A stretch of DNA of 54,530 nt from an uncultured Spirochaetales bacterium. GTDB lineage: Bacteria; Spirochaetota; Spirochaetia; Sphaerochaetales; Sphaerochaetaceae. A program made the position numbers and the translations under genes. The notes beneath the pieces are model-generated. The model had not been told where the DNA came from and made no database searches. It saw only the letters and a program-made list of their open reading frames with translations. The DNA lies in assembly GCA_949295505.1 (NCBI GenBank), contig CASFLH010000084.1, positions 1 through 54,530 on the forward strand. The letters are read 5' to 3'. Every line of letters starts with the position of its first letter. The first letter of the stretch is position 1. Positions 1-7,167 of this stretch are shown one piece after another.

Positions 1-2
1 CA

Positions 3-134
3 GGAGAGATGACGGCAGAAGAAGGCACAGCGACTGTTCAGGCTGCATTCGAGCGCATTCAGAAGGAAACAGGCTATCAGTATGACTGGTGGACGAGCTG
101 GACAGAGAGCGACTGGGAAAGAGTAGCGCCATAA
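3..134 (+). CDS. C-terminal fragment, probable ABC sugar-binding protein (partial)
   Basis: An open frame enters from the left edge and stops with TAA at 132-134, giving 43 visible residues. They begin GEMTAEEGTATVQAAFERIQ and then contain several tryptophans. A G-x-(M/I)-T-A-E-E-x-stretch followed by an amphipathic helix near the C-terminus is typical of extracellular solute-binding proteins of sugar ABC transporters. That identification rests on this short motif and on the sugar-catabolic genes that follow. The next gene starts 36 bases downstream with its own ribosome-binding site, so both are probably in one operon. Start and most of the gene lie outside the window. Confidence 0.5.
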   Translation, partial: GEMTAEEGTATVQAAFERIQKETGYQYDWWTSWTESDWERVAP

Positions 135-170
135 AAAAGTGATTTTAAGTGTCAATCAAGGAGGTACTAA

Positions 171-1004
171 ATGAAGATTGCATACACAGTCTGGACATGG
201 CAGATGGATCCTTTCAATAAATTCGCGAGAAGCAATGACAAGGAAGTGCAGAAGATCGAGTTCGAGAAAGCTGCAAGGGAGATATCATTCCTTGGATACA
301 AGGGCATCGAGAACTTCAACATCATAGCAGATACGTTCGGTGATGATATTGATTCGCTTAAGGCGATTCTCAATAAGTATAATCTCGATCTCACGGCTGT
401 CTACACATATATAAAGACGGATTTCGATGCGGATGTTAAGATGGCCGAACGCTGTATAAAGCTGCTTAATGATATCGGCTGCGATATCCTCAATCTTCAG
501 GGGCCGAAGCATGGGCCGGATGGTACTACCGAGAAAGACATTCTGGATACTGTAGAGAAGGCTACTATAATCGGCAAGATGGCACATGACCATGGTGTGA
601 AGTGCTGTTTCCATCCTCACTGGGGAAGCACGGTTGAGAAGGAGCATGAGATAGCGCTGTTTGCAGAGAAGACAGATCCTGAACTGGTGCACTTCTGCAT
701 TGATACGGCTCACACGCAGCTGATGGACATGGACCCGATCAAAATCGTGGAGCAGTACAAGGATCGCATTGCGTACATGCATTTCAAGGATGTCGATCCA
801 GATGTGACCATCACACCGGAGAGGCCGATGAACAGGTTCAGGGCTGTCGGGCAGGGCACTGTTGATTTCAAAGGTGTCTACAAGAAGCTCAAGGAAGTCG
901 GTTACGATGGCACGATCTGCGTCGAGCTTGATTACCCGATTATCTGCAACTATCAGTCCGCTCAGACTTCAAGACAGTATATCCATGATGTTCTTGGCGA
1001 ATAA
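171..1004 (+). CDS. Sugar phosphate isomerase/epimerase (AP-endonuclease-2-like TIM barrel)
   Basis: 277 residues. The protein has the pattern of the xylose-isomerase-like TIM-barrel superfamily: a glutamate in GIENFN (about residue 47), HPHWGS (about 147), CIDTAHTQ (about 175), HFKDVD (about 204) and VELDYP near the C-terminus. These acidic and histidine residues on the strand ends bind the divalent metal used for keto/aldo or epimerase chemistry on small sugars. The cytosolic product probably interconverts a sugar imported by the upstream transporter; the exact substrate cannot be read from the sequence, and inosose dehydratase/IolE-like activity is an alternative. The start is supported by AAGGAGGT at about 158-165. 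It is followed by a hairpin and then by a nucleoside hydrolase in the same direction. Confidence 0.85.
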   Translation: MKIAYTVWTWQMDPFNKFARSNDKEVQKIEFEKAAREISFLGYKGIENFNIIADTFGDDIDSLKAILNKYNLDLTAVYTYIKTDFDADVKMAERCIKLLNDIGCDILNLQGPKHGPDGTTEKDILDTVEKATIIGKMAHDHGVKCCFHPHWGSTVEKEHEIALFAEKTDPELVHFCIDTAHTQLMDMDPIKIVEQYKDRIAYMHFKDVDPDVTITPERPMNRFRAVGQGTVDFKGVYKKLKEVGYDGTICVELDYPIICNYQSAQTSRQYIHDVLGE

Positions 1005-1015
1005 GCCGAGAAGCG

Positions 1016-1042
1016 GGAACCGTGTGTTACCAGCACGGTTCC
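1016..1042 (+). terminator. Intergenic hairpin, weak terminator or mRNA-processing site
   Basis: A perfect 9-bp stem, GGAACCGTG at 1016-1024 and CACGGTTCC at 1034-1042, has a 9-base loop. It lies between the isomerase and the nucleoside hydrolase. No U-run follows (TCTGAGC), so it is more likely a partial terminator or a stem that sets relative expression of the two genes than a full stop. Confidence 0.45.
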
Positions 1043-1062
1043 TCTGAGCTAAGGGAGGAAAA

Positions 1063-1968
1063 ATGGACAGGACAAGGATAATCATAGATACGGATATCGG
1101 AGACGATGTGGATGATGCGCTCTCTCTTGCCCTCGCATTGGTTTCCCCAGAGATTGAGCTCTGCGGGATCACCACCGTGTATAAGAATGTCGGTATGCGC
1201 TCTGCCCTTGCCTGTGCCATTCTCAAGGTATTCGGCAGTTACGGGAAAATTCCCGTGCTGCCTGGTTATTCCCAGCCTATCCGCTATCATGTGGATGACA
1301 GCATAGTCCCGCATCAATGCAGGAACCTGCCTGAGGACGCCTGTGTGTCTGGAAAGCCGAGGGAGGCGGTGGATTTCATAATCCAGTCGGTGGCGGATGA
1401 TCCTGATACGGTCATTGTCGCGATAGGACCCATGACGAATATCGGCATGGCGGTAAAGCTTGCCCCTGATATCATGAGGAAGGCGAGGATTGTCGCAATG
1501 GGCGGTGCTTTCACTGCAGTGTATCCTGAGTACAATATCATGTGCGACCCGGAAGCGGCTGACATCATGATAAACTCCGGTGCTGATATCTCGATGATTG
1601 GCCTTGATGTCACGACAAAGTGTGTCCTGACCAAGGAAGATGAGGCCCTGATTGCGCAGCAGAAATCGGAAGAAGGACGTTATCTTGCCGGTCTTTCCTC
1701 TATATGGCTTGAGACCAGCAAATCAAAGAAGATCACGCTTCATGATCCTCTGACTGTTGCGTATCTTATAAAGCCGGGGCTCCTGTCGATGCGTAGGGAA
1801 CCGCTGAGGATAGAACTTGAGGGTACATTCACTAGGGGACTTACCGCTGTGTGCCGGACACCATTCAGACAGAGAGAGCCATATCCTGACAGTGTCGTGA
1901 ACATCGCGGATGATGTCGATTCCAGCGGAATGAGGGACCTTCTTTTCTCCAGAGTGTTCGGAATCTGA
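1063..1968 (+). CDS. Nucleoside hydrolase (inosine-uridine-preferring family)
   Basis: 301 residues, the normal size of this family. The N-terminus carries the family signature IIIDTDIGDDVDDAL (residues about 6-20); its aspartates bind the catalytic calcium and the ribose. The C-terminal HDPLTVAYL (about 227-235) supplies the last metal-binding aspartate and the conserved histidine. The enzyme cleaves ribonucleosides to free base plus ribose in the cytosol. No signal peptide is seen. AGGGAGG at about 1051-1057 supports the ATG. In this cluster of isomerase, aldolase and transketolase it would feed a released pentose into the pentose phosphate pathway. The base specificity is not readable. Confidence 0.9.
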   Translation: MDRTRIIIDTDIGDDVDDALSLALALVSPEIELCGITTVYKNVGMRSALACAILKVFGSYGKIPVLPGYSQPIRYHVDDSIVPHQCRNLPEDACVSGKPREAVDFIIQSVADDPDTVIVAIGPMTNIGMAVKLAPDIMRKARIVAMGGAFTAVYPEYNIMCDPEAADIMINSGADISMIGLDVTTKCVLTKEDEALIAQQKSEEGRYLAGLSSIWLETSKSKKITLHDPLTVAYLIKPGLLSMRREPLRIELEGTFTRGLTAVCRTPFRQREPYPDSVVNIADDVDSSGMRDLLFSRVFGI

Positions 1969-2005
1969 GAAAACCTCTTTCCTGAAAGCTGATTCATGAA
2001 TATCC

Positions 2006-2030
2006 TGTTTTCATTGAATAAAGGAAAACA
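2006..2030. promoter_or_regulatory. Inverted repeat upstream of the LacI gene, possible operator
   Basis: TGTTTTC at 2006-2012 and GAAAACA at 2024-2030 form a 7-bp inverted repeat separated by 11 bases, just upstream of the predicted lacI-type promoter. LacI-family proteins bind palindromes, often in their own promoter region, but this one lacks the central CG typical of the family, so the assignment is weak. Confidence 0.3.
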
Positions 2031-2034
2031 TCTG

Positions 2035-2064
2035 TTGTTTATTCCTTGCCGGATAAACTAAAAT
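2035..2064 (+). promoter_or_regulatory. Promoter of the LacI-family regulator gene
   Basis: TTGTTT (2035-2040) and TAAAAT (2059-2064) are separated by 18 bases and lie 22 bases before the ATG at 2087, with a GGGAG ribosome-binding site between. This indicates a separate transcription start for the regulator inside the cluster. Confidence 0.5.
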
Positions 2065-2086
2065 CTTATTGAAAGGGAGTGTTTGC

Positions 2087-3109
2087 ATGGCGTGTACTCT
2101 GAAAGATGTCGCAATGGCTGCAGGAGTTTCTCCGGCAACTGTATCGCTTGTGCTGAACAACCGCTCCGGAATCAGCCAGGAGACAAGGGAGTCTGTCCTT
2201 TCTGCAGCAATGCGGCTTAACTATCCGATGCGGTCCTCGAATAACAAGGTGAACGCGTCAAGGCCGGTCTGCTTCATCAAGATCGCTTCGCATGGAGAGG
2301 TTGTCAATGATGATCATAAGGCATTCATCTCCGATTATATCGATGGAATAGAGAACAGAGCACGACGTTATGGCTATCCGCTTGAGATCAGATCCTACAG
2401 CGGATTTGATGTCCAGCAGATTCTCTCGGATATCTACAAGCAGGATTACAGCGGTATCATCATCCTTGCAACAGAGCTTCTGGAGAAGGATGTGCTCAAG
2501 TTCAAGGAATTGTCGATTCCCAAGGTGTTCATTGATGTGAACTACCCGCTCTTCTCCTTTGATTTCGTCAACATGGACAACGAAAGCGCTGTCTATACGG
2601 TCGTGAAGAGATTCAGGGACAGGGGACTGACGAAGATAGGACTTGTAAAATCGAAGACCTATACATGCAATTTCTTTCTCCGCAGCAAATATTTCTATGA
2701 AGTCCTGCATTATTTCGGGATGGAGATAAACAGGGACTGGATATTCGAAGTCGGCGCCTCCTTTGATAAAGCCTACGATGACATGCTTGAGAATCTATCA
2801 TCATGCAGCAATCTGCCTGAAGGTCTGTTCTGCGTAAGCGATGTGATAGGGATAGGGGTCATGAAGGCTCTTAAAGAGAAGGGGATAAAGATACCGGAAG
2901 AAGTCTCTGTCATCGGATTCGATGATTCCCCGAAGTGCCGTATGACGGATCCTGAGCTTAGTTCAGTGAAGGTTCCTGCCTCTCTTATCGGCAAGAGGGC
3001 GTTTGAGTACCTGAGGAAACTGATGACCAAGGAACAGCGTATTGCCTCGGAGAAGATACTGATAGGATGTGATGTCATTCTCCGTGACAGCGTCCGCAAA
3101 CCGGAATGA
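2087..3109 (+). CDS. LacI-family transcriptional regulator
   Basis: 340 residues from the ATG at 2087; an in-frame TTG at 2069 is less likely because GAAAGGGAG lies directly upstream of the ATG. The N-terminal helix-turn-helix is clear (TLKDVAMAAGVSPATVSLVL, residues 4-23), followed by the hinge and a periplasmic-binding-protein-like effector domain. The segment VIGFDDSPKCRMTDPELSSV is the standard LacI C-terminal subdomain signature. The protein probably represses the surrounding sugar/nucleoside genes and is released by a sugar or sugar phosphate. It has its own promoter and a nearby inverted repeat. The downstream aldolase gene starts 28 bases after its stop with an apparent promoter inside the lacI tail. 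Confidence 0.92.
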   Translation: MACTLKDVAMAAGVSPATVSLVLNNRSGISQETRESVLSAAMRLNYPMRSSNNKVNASRPVCFIKIASHGEVVNDDHKAFISDYIDGIENRARRYGYPLEIRSYSGFDVQQILSDIYKQDYSGIIILATELLEKDVLKFKELSIPKVFIDVNYPLFSFDFVNMDNESAVYTVVKRFRDRGLTKIGLVKSKTYTCNFFLRSKYFYEVLHYFGMEINRDWIFEVGASFDKAYDDMLENLSSCSNLPEGLFCVSDVIGIGVMKALKEKGIKIPEEVSVIGFDDSPKCRMTDPELSSVKVPASLIGKRAFEYLRKLMTKEQRIASEKILIGCDVILRDSVRKPE

Positions 3110-3124
3110 TCTGCGTCCTTGTGA

Positions 3125-3130
3125 TAGAAT
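3125..3130 (+). promoter_or_regulatory. -10 element of a leaderless-type promoter (aldolase)
   Basis: TAGAAT lies 7 bases before the ATG at 3138, so transcription would begin at or next to the start codon. No Shine-Dalgarno sequence is present and the -35 region is poor (CGGAAT at 3102-3107). Confidence 0.4.
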
Positions 3131-3137
3131 CATGATT

Positions 3138-3758
3138 ATGGATAAGGAAGAACTGAGACAGCAGGTAGCTCTGTTCATGGCCAGATGCTATGCAAGAGGC
3201 CTGACAACCGCGACTGGCGGGAATATCAGCGTGCGCTGCGGTGAAATCATGCTGATAACCCCTTCCGGGAAGGATAAGGCTTCGCTTTCCCCTGAGGATA
3301 TCGCCGAAGTGAGGATCGCTGATGGGAAGAATCTCACACCTGACAAGAAGCTCAGCATCGAGAGCGGGATGCATCGCCTGATCTACCTCAGAAGGTCAGA
3401 TGCGTGGGCTGTCGTGCACTGTCATCCTCTCTTTGCATCGCTTTTTTCCGCCTCGGAGGAAGCAATAGATACTTCTCTGATTGCTGAAAGCTGGTTTTTG
3501 CTGGATAACGTTGAGAAGGTATCGTATGCTTTAATGGGAACGGAGAGGCTTGCAGAGGAAGTTTCCCGTTCTGCCATGCATGCCAATGCTCTTCTTCTGG
3601 AGAATCATGGTGCGCTTGCTATAGGAAAGGACCTGCTTTCTGCCTTTGACAGGATGGAATGCCTGGAACAGGCAGCTAAGCTGACTTATCTTTCAAAGGC
3701 AGTGCGTGTGCGTGGCCTGAACAGTGAAGAACGGGCTGAGATAGCCTGTATGAGATAG
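3138..3758 (+). CDS. Class II aldolase (fuculose/ribulose-phosphate aldolase family)
   Basis: 206 residues from ATG 3138; ATG 3132 is two codons earlier in frame, and 3138 is preferred because of its distance from the TAGAAT element. Family features are GGNISVR, the catalytic glutamate in IESGMHRLIY (about residue 74), the zinc-binding HCHPLF (about 94-99) and a third zinc histidine in ENHGALAIG (about 155). These enzymes cleave a ketose 1-phosphate into glycolaldehyde or lactaldehyde plus dihydroxyacetone phosphate, or epimerise ribulose 5-phosphate. Its position between a LacI regulator and transketolase subunits points to pentose or deoxysugar breakdown. The substrate is unassigned. Confidence 0.88.
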   Translation: MDKEELRQQVALFMARCYARGLTTATGGNISVRCGEIMLITPSGKDKASLSPEDIAEVRIADGKNLTPDKKLSIESGMHRLIYLRRSDAWAVVHCHPLFASLFSASEEAIDTSLIAESWFLLDNVEKVSYALMGTERLAEEVSRSAMHANALLLENHGALAIGKDLLSAFDRMECLEQAAKLTYLSKAVRVRGLNSEERAEIACMR

Positions 3759-3768
3759 GAGATTTGTT

Positions 3769-4605
3769 ATGGATAAAGCTACTCTTGGGGCTCTGAAAGA
3801 CAGGGCATTCGAGGTAAGGTGCAGCACGATCCGGGAGATATCATCATTCGGGTCCGGGCATATCGGCGGAAGCATGTCGATAGTGGAGATCCTTACGTAT
3901 CTGTACTACAAGGAGATGAAGACAGATCCTGCAGATCCGAAGAAGAAAGACAGGGACAGGCTTGTTGTTTCCAAAGGTCACGCCGGCCCTGCTGTCTATG
4001 CGACTCTTGCCTCGAAGGGTTTCTTCCCGGCAGATTGGCTGAAGACTCTCAATCAGGGAGGAACAAAGCTTCCATCCCATTGCGATATGACAAAAACCCC
4101 TGGAGTTGATTTCACAGGAGGATCCCTTGGTCAGGGCTTCTCTGCTGCTGTGGGAATCGCTCTTGGACAGAAGGTCCAGAAGATAGACGCCAGGACGTTC
4201 ACCATCATCGGGGATGGCGAATCCCAGGAAGGACAGATCTGGGAGGCTGCAGAGTCAGCAGGAGCTTGGAAGCTGGGCAATCTCTTCGCTTTCCTTGACC
4301 TGAACGGACAGCAGCTTGATGGTTATACAAAGGATATCATCCCGCAGGAGCACATTCCGGAGAGATGGGCATCTTTCGGATGGGACGTTCATGTCGTGAA
4401 TGGCCATGATTTCGAGGAAATCGAAAAGGCGATCGAGGAGGCAAAGCGCACTCCTGATATGCCGCATATGATAGTCATGAATACAATCAAGAGCTATGGT
4501 TATATCCCGGGAGAGGGCATCAAGAACAATCATTCAATGCCGATTACCCCGGAGAATGCGGAAGAAGCCATCAAGGCACTGAAGGAAAGGGAGGGAAGAG
4601 TATGA
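3769..4605 (+). CDS. Transketolase, N-terminal (thiamine diphosphate) subunit
   Basis: 278 residues, the size of the separate N-terminal half of a two-gene transketolase. It contains SFGSGHIGGSMS near residue 27, VSKGHAGPAVYA, and the thiamine diphosphate motif GDGESQEGQIWEA (about 148-160) with a downstream N for magnesium. The C-terminal half is encoded by the next gene with a 4-base overlap, so the two chains are made together and form the active enzyme. Ribosome-binding site AGGAG at about 3756-3760. Split transketolases are common in carbohydrate clusters and often act on a specialised sugar phosphate rather than as the housekeeping enzyme. Confidence 0.93.
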   Translation: MDKATLGALKDRAFEVRCSTIREISSFGSGHIGGSMSIVEILTYLYYKEMKTDPADPKKKDRDRLVVSKGHAGPAVYATLASKGFFPADWLKTLNQGGTKLPSHCDMTKTPGVDFTGGSLGQGFSAAVGIALGQKVQKIDARTFTIIGDGESQEGQIWEAAESAGAWKLGNLFAFLDLNGQQLDGYTKDIIPQEHIPERWASFGWDVHVVNGHDFEEIEKAIEEAKRTPDMPHMIVMNTIKSYGYIPGEGIKNNHSMPITPENAEEAIKALKEREGRV

Positions 4606-5549
4606 AGGATGCACATGTGTTTTCCCATTACAAGGAAGCTGTCATAGGAGCAGTTGTTGATCTTGCCGCAGAGCATCCTGAGGTTGTCTTCCTCGATGCC
4701 GATCTCTCGTCATGCATTGGTTCAACCACATTCCAGAAGGCATATCCTGACCGTTTCTTCAACTGTGGAATCGCGGAGGCGAACATGGCGGGTGTTGCTG
4801 CAGGACTCGCCTCGACTGGTCTTGTTCCTTTCATCCATTCGTTCGGCTGCTTCGCTTCCCGCCGTGATTACGATCAGCTCTTCATTTCCGTTGGATATAC
4901 CCATCAGACTGTTCATGTCATCGGGTCCGATCCCGGCATCACCGCACAGTACAATGGCGGAACGCACATGCCGTTTGAGGATATTGCCCTGATGAGGCAG
5001 ATTCCTGGCATGGTGATTGTCGAACCGTCAGATGCCCAGTCTCTTTATGAGCTGACGCTGCAGGTATATGAGAATGGACATTCCTCATATATCAGAACGC
5101 CGAGAAAAGGCATATGCTTCAGGTATTCCCCGGAAGACAAGATTGAGCTTGGGAAGGGCATTGAGCTTGCAGATGGCGGGGACGTTGCCATCATAGCGAC
5201 AGGAGCTCTGATGGTTGATGCCGCTGTCGAGGCGGAGAAGCTTCTTGCCGCAGAGGGCATTAAGGCTACAGTCGTGGACCTTCATACGATCAGACCTCTT
5301 GATACAGAGCTCATCGAGAAAGTGGCTGCGCGTACAGGTCATGTCCTTGTATGTGAGAACGGACGTTATGCTGGCGGTGTCGGAGAGATGATTGCTGGTC
5401 ACCTTGCAGCTGTGAACCCTGTGAGAATGGGATTCGTGAATGTTGGCGAGCGATTCGGCGAAGTCGGAAACCTCAAGTATCTTTCCGCCGCATTCGGATT
5501 CACAGGTGAGAATGTGGCTGCGAAAGCAAAGGAGCTTCTTGCAAAGTGA
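4602..5549 (+). CDS. Transketolase, C-terminal subunit
   Basis: 315 residues, matching the pyrimidine-binding and C-terminal domains of transketolase. Recognisable parts are FNCGIAEANMAGVAAGLA (the glutamate that activates thiamine), the HSFGCFASRRDYDQL region, and the C-terminal domain with VVDLHTIRPLDTELI. It starts in ATGA overlap with the N-terminal subunit, giving translational coupling. Together the chains transfer a two-carbon ketol unit between sugar phosphates. The last base of its final codon and its stop overlap the GTG start of the DUF6062 gene. Confidence 0.93.
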   Translation: MKDAHVFSHYKEAVIGAVVDLAAEHPEVVFLDADLSSCIGSTTFQKAYPDRFFNCGIAEANMAGVAAGLASTGLVPFIHSFGCFASRRDYDQLFISVGYTHQTVHVIGSDPGITAQYNGGTHMPFEDIALMRQIPGMVIVEPSDAQSLYELTLQVYENGHSSYIRTPRKGICFRYSPEDKIELGKGIELADGGDVAIIATGALMVDAAVEAEKLLAAEGIKATVVDLHTIRPLDTELIEKVAARTGHVLVCENGRYAGGVGEMIAGHLAAVNPVRMGFVNVGERFGEVGNLKYLSAAFGFTGENVAAKAKELLAK

Positions 5550-6286
5550 GACTGCAGCTCCAGCTGGAAACGATTCCTGTATGGGATGGGGTGAAGGAAG
5601 GAAGTGAGTGCTTCCTCTGTTCCCTCATGAAGAAAGCGGAAGAGGATGGCGTGAGATACTATCTCTCTTCCGCCGTCATGACTCCTGAGGTCCGTGTCGA
5701 GATGAATAAGCACGGTTTCTGCCCACATCATTCTGCAATGCTCGCAGAGAGCGGTAAGCCGCAATCCCTGGCACTGGCCATGGACACTTATTATGATGAG
5801 AATAAGAAAGTCTTCCAGCCGCATATCAGCCGTATACTTGAGGCGGGCAATGCCAGAAAGGCTATGAAGGCGGCGGAAGGGCTTTTCGAGGCGGCACATG
5901 AAAGGGAGAAGGGCTGTCTGATATGTTCGCGCATGGATGAGCGCCTGTTGCGTTACTGCTATACGGTTGCCTCTCTCTGGAGCACTGATCAGGATTTCAG
6001 GACAGCTCTTGAGAGCTCAAAGGGTTTCTGTCTCCATCATACAGAAGCTCTTATCCATACAGCCGCCGAAGCGCTTTCCGGAGATGATCTCATGGGCTTC
6101 TGCAAGTCGATGGCTGAGCTTCTGCAGAAGAATCTTGACAGAGTCCAGCATGATGACTGGTGGATGACCCAGAAGTATAAGAGCGAGAACAAGGACAAAC
6201 CCTGGAATGGCGCAGAGGATGCGCAGAAAAGGGCTGTCTATAAGCTTATCGGAGAGGGAAGGGTAATCGATCCTGTCAGGAAGTGA
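5546..6286 (+). CDS. DUF6062 family cysteine/histidine-rich protein
   Basis: 246 residues from a GTG that overlaps the transketolase stop (GTGA). The N-terminal half matches the pattern I know for DUF6062: TIPVWDGVKEGSECFLCSL, then MTPEVRVEMNKHGFCPHH (about residues 49-66). A second, similar module follows (CLICSRMDERLLRY at about 125 and GFCLHH at about 160). The paired C-x-x-C and C-x-H-H motifs look like a duplicated metal site. No signal peptide or membrane segment is seen. No function is established; such proteins recur beside carbohydrate genes in gut Firmicutes and spirochaetes. Coupled translation suggests a link with this sugar operon. Its last 11 bases overlap the convergent next gene. 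Confidence 0.7.
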   Translation: MRLQLQLETIPVWDGVKEGSECFLCSLMKKAEEDGVRYYLSSAVMTPEVRVEMNKHGFCPHHSAMLAESGKPQSLALAMDTYYDENKKVFQPHISRILEAGNARKAMKAAEGLFEAAHEREKGCLICSRMDERLLRYCYTVASLWSTDQDFRTALESSKGFCLHHTEALIHTAAEALSGDDLMGFCKSMAELLQKNLDRVQHDDWWMTQKYKSENKDKPWNGAEDAQKRAVYKLIGEGRVIDPVRK

Positions 6287-6788
6287 CACGCTTCCGGGGT
6301 TGCCTGAGAGGCAGCAGAAGCTGATCACGGTCGCGTTTTCCCTCATCTATCGTGCACCTTCTCAGCACATCTTCTGAGAAGGTGTTCTTGTCTATGTGCA
6401 GATACTCAATGAATCCGTTCTCAATCCTGTAGACCAGGAAGCGTTCCTTATCCGGGAAAAGCGAGAAGGCGAGTGTAAGCGGAGCCTTGCCGGCCTCATG
6501 GAATGCTATTGCCTTCATTTTCCGTTCCTTTGCAAGGTAGGACGAGGACCAGAAAAGGGCAAGGAGAGGCCCATTATCATCCCAGATGAGGATATCCGCG
6601 CCCATGAGATCCGCATCCACTGCCACCTGCCGCGGAAAGAATGGCCGCAGAGACATCACCAGCCGCGCTGATACCGTGCTGCGCTTCGGATGCAGCGGGC
6701 GTGGTATTTCCGGAAGCATGAAGAAGGCCTCCATTCCCTTGCGGAATGATTCAAAGATATCGAGAACCGCTGCTTCAGACATACTCAA
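6276..6788 (-). CDS. Hypothetical protein, possibly a degenerate PD-(D/E)XK-like fold
   Basis: 170 residues, not recognised with confidence. A central stretch, VDADLMGADILIWDDNGPLLALFW, has the hydrophobic pattern of the D...(E)xK core of restriction-like nucleases (aDilI-dxxGpllalfW), but the expected E-x-K is replaced by FWS, so nuclease activity is unlikely. The C-terminus is rich in arginine. The start lies within the 3' end of the OsmC gene (14-base overlap), so the two are probably co-transcribed. ATG 6782 is an alternative start. It overlaps the convergent DUF6062 gene by 11 bases. Confidence 0.6.
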   Translation of the reverse strand: MSMSEAAVLDIFESFRKGMEAFFMLPEIPRPLHPKRSTVSARLVMSLRPFFPRQVAVDADLMGADILIWDDNGPLLALFWSSSYLAKERKMKAIAFHEAGKAPLTLAFSLFPDKERFLVYRIENGFIEYLHIDKNTFSEDVLRRCTIDEGKRDRDQLLLPLRQPRKRVTS

Positions 6789-7155
6789 TCCTGGTTTCCA
6801 TCTGGCTGACAGCGGAAATCGTATTGTAGATAGAGCATTCTGCTGCGGCTTTTGCAGCCAGTTCTTCGAATTCCGTCTTGTCCGTAACGCCTGCGGCTTT
6901 TATAGCCAGTATTGTTTTCTCCAGGGTTGTCGGAACCGTCTCGCGTTTCTCTCCTGTCACTGTGATTTCCACGCTCTCCCATCTCACGCTGTGCTTGATG
7001 GACAGCATGGTGAGGTAGAAGCAGCCTGACAGGGCTCCAAGGAGATACTCGTATGGTCCTGTAGACTGTGTGAAATCAAATTCCTTTCCGATTGAGTTCT
7101 CGAAAAAACGTCTGCTGTTATCAAAATGTGCTGTTATGACTCTTGTCTGTCCCAT
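6775..7155 (-). CDS. OsmC family protein
   Basis: 126 residues. The segment TGPYEYLLGALSGCFYLTM and the later AAKAAAECSIYNTIS match the two conserved blocks of OsmC/Ohr-type proteins, including the two cysteines that form the peroxide-reducing pair in catalytic members. The likely role is reduction of organic hydroperoxides in the cytosol, although many OsmC-like proteins remain uncharacterised. A TACAAT element lies 6 bases before the ATG, inside the end of the upstream flavoprotein gene, and there is no Shine-Dalgarno site. Confidence 0.82.
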   Translation of the reverse strand: MGQTRVITAHFDNSRRFFENSIGKEFDFTQSTGPYEYLLGALSGCFYLTMLSIKHSVRWESVEITVTGEKRETVPTTLEKTILAIKAAGVTDKTEFEELAAKAAAECSIYNTISAVSQMETRIEYV

Positions 7156-7161
7156 ATGATG

Positions 7162-7167
7162 ATTGTA
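7162..7167 (-). promoter_or_regulatory. -10 element of a leaderless-type promoter (OsmC gene)
   Basis: On the minus strand TACAAT stands 6 bases before the ATG at 7155, with no ribosome-binding site. It begins just after, and overlaps by one base, the flavoprotein stop region, so the gene could also be read through from aspS. Confidence 0.4.
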
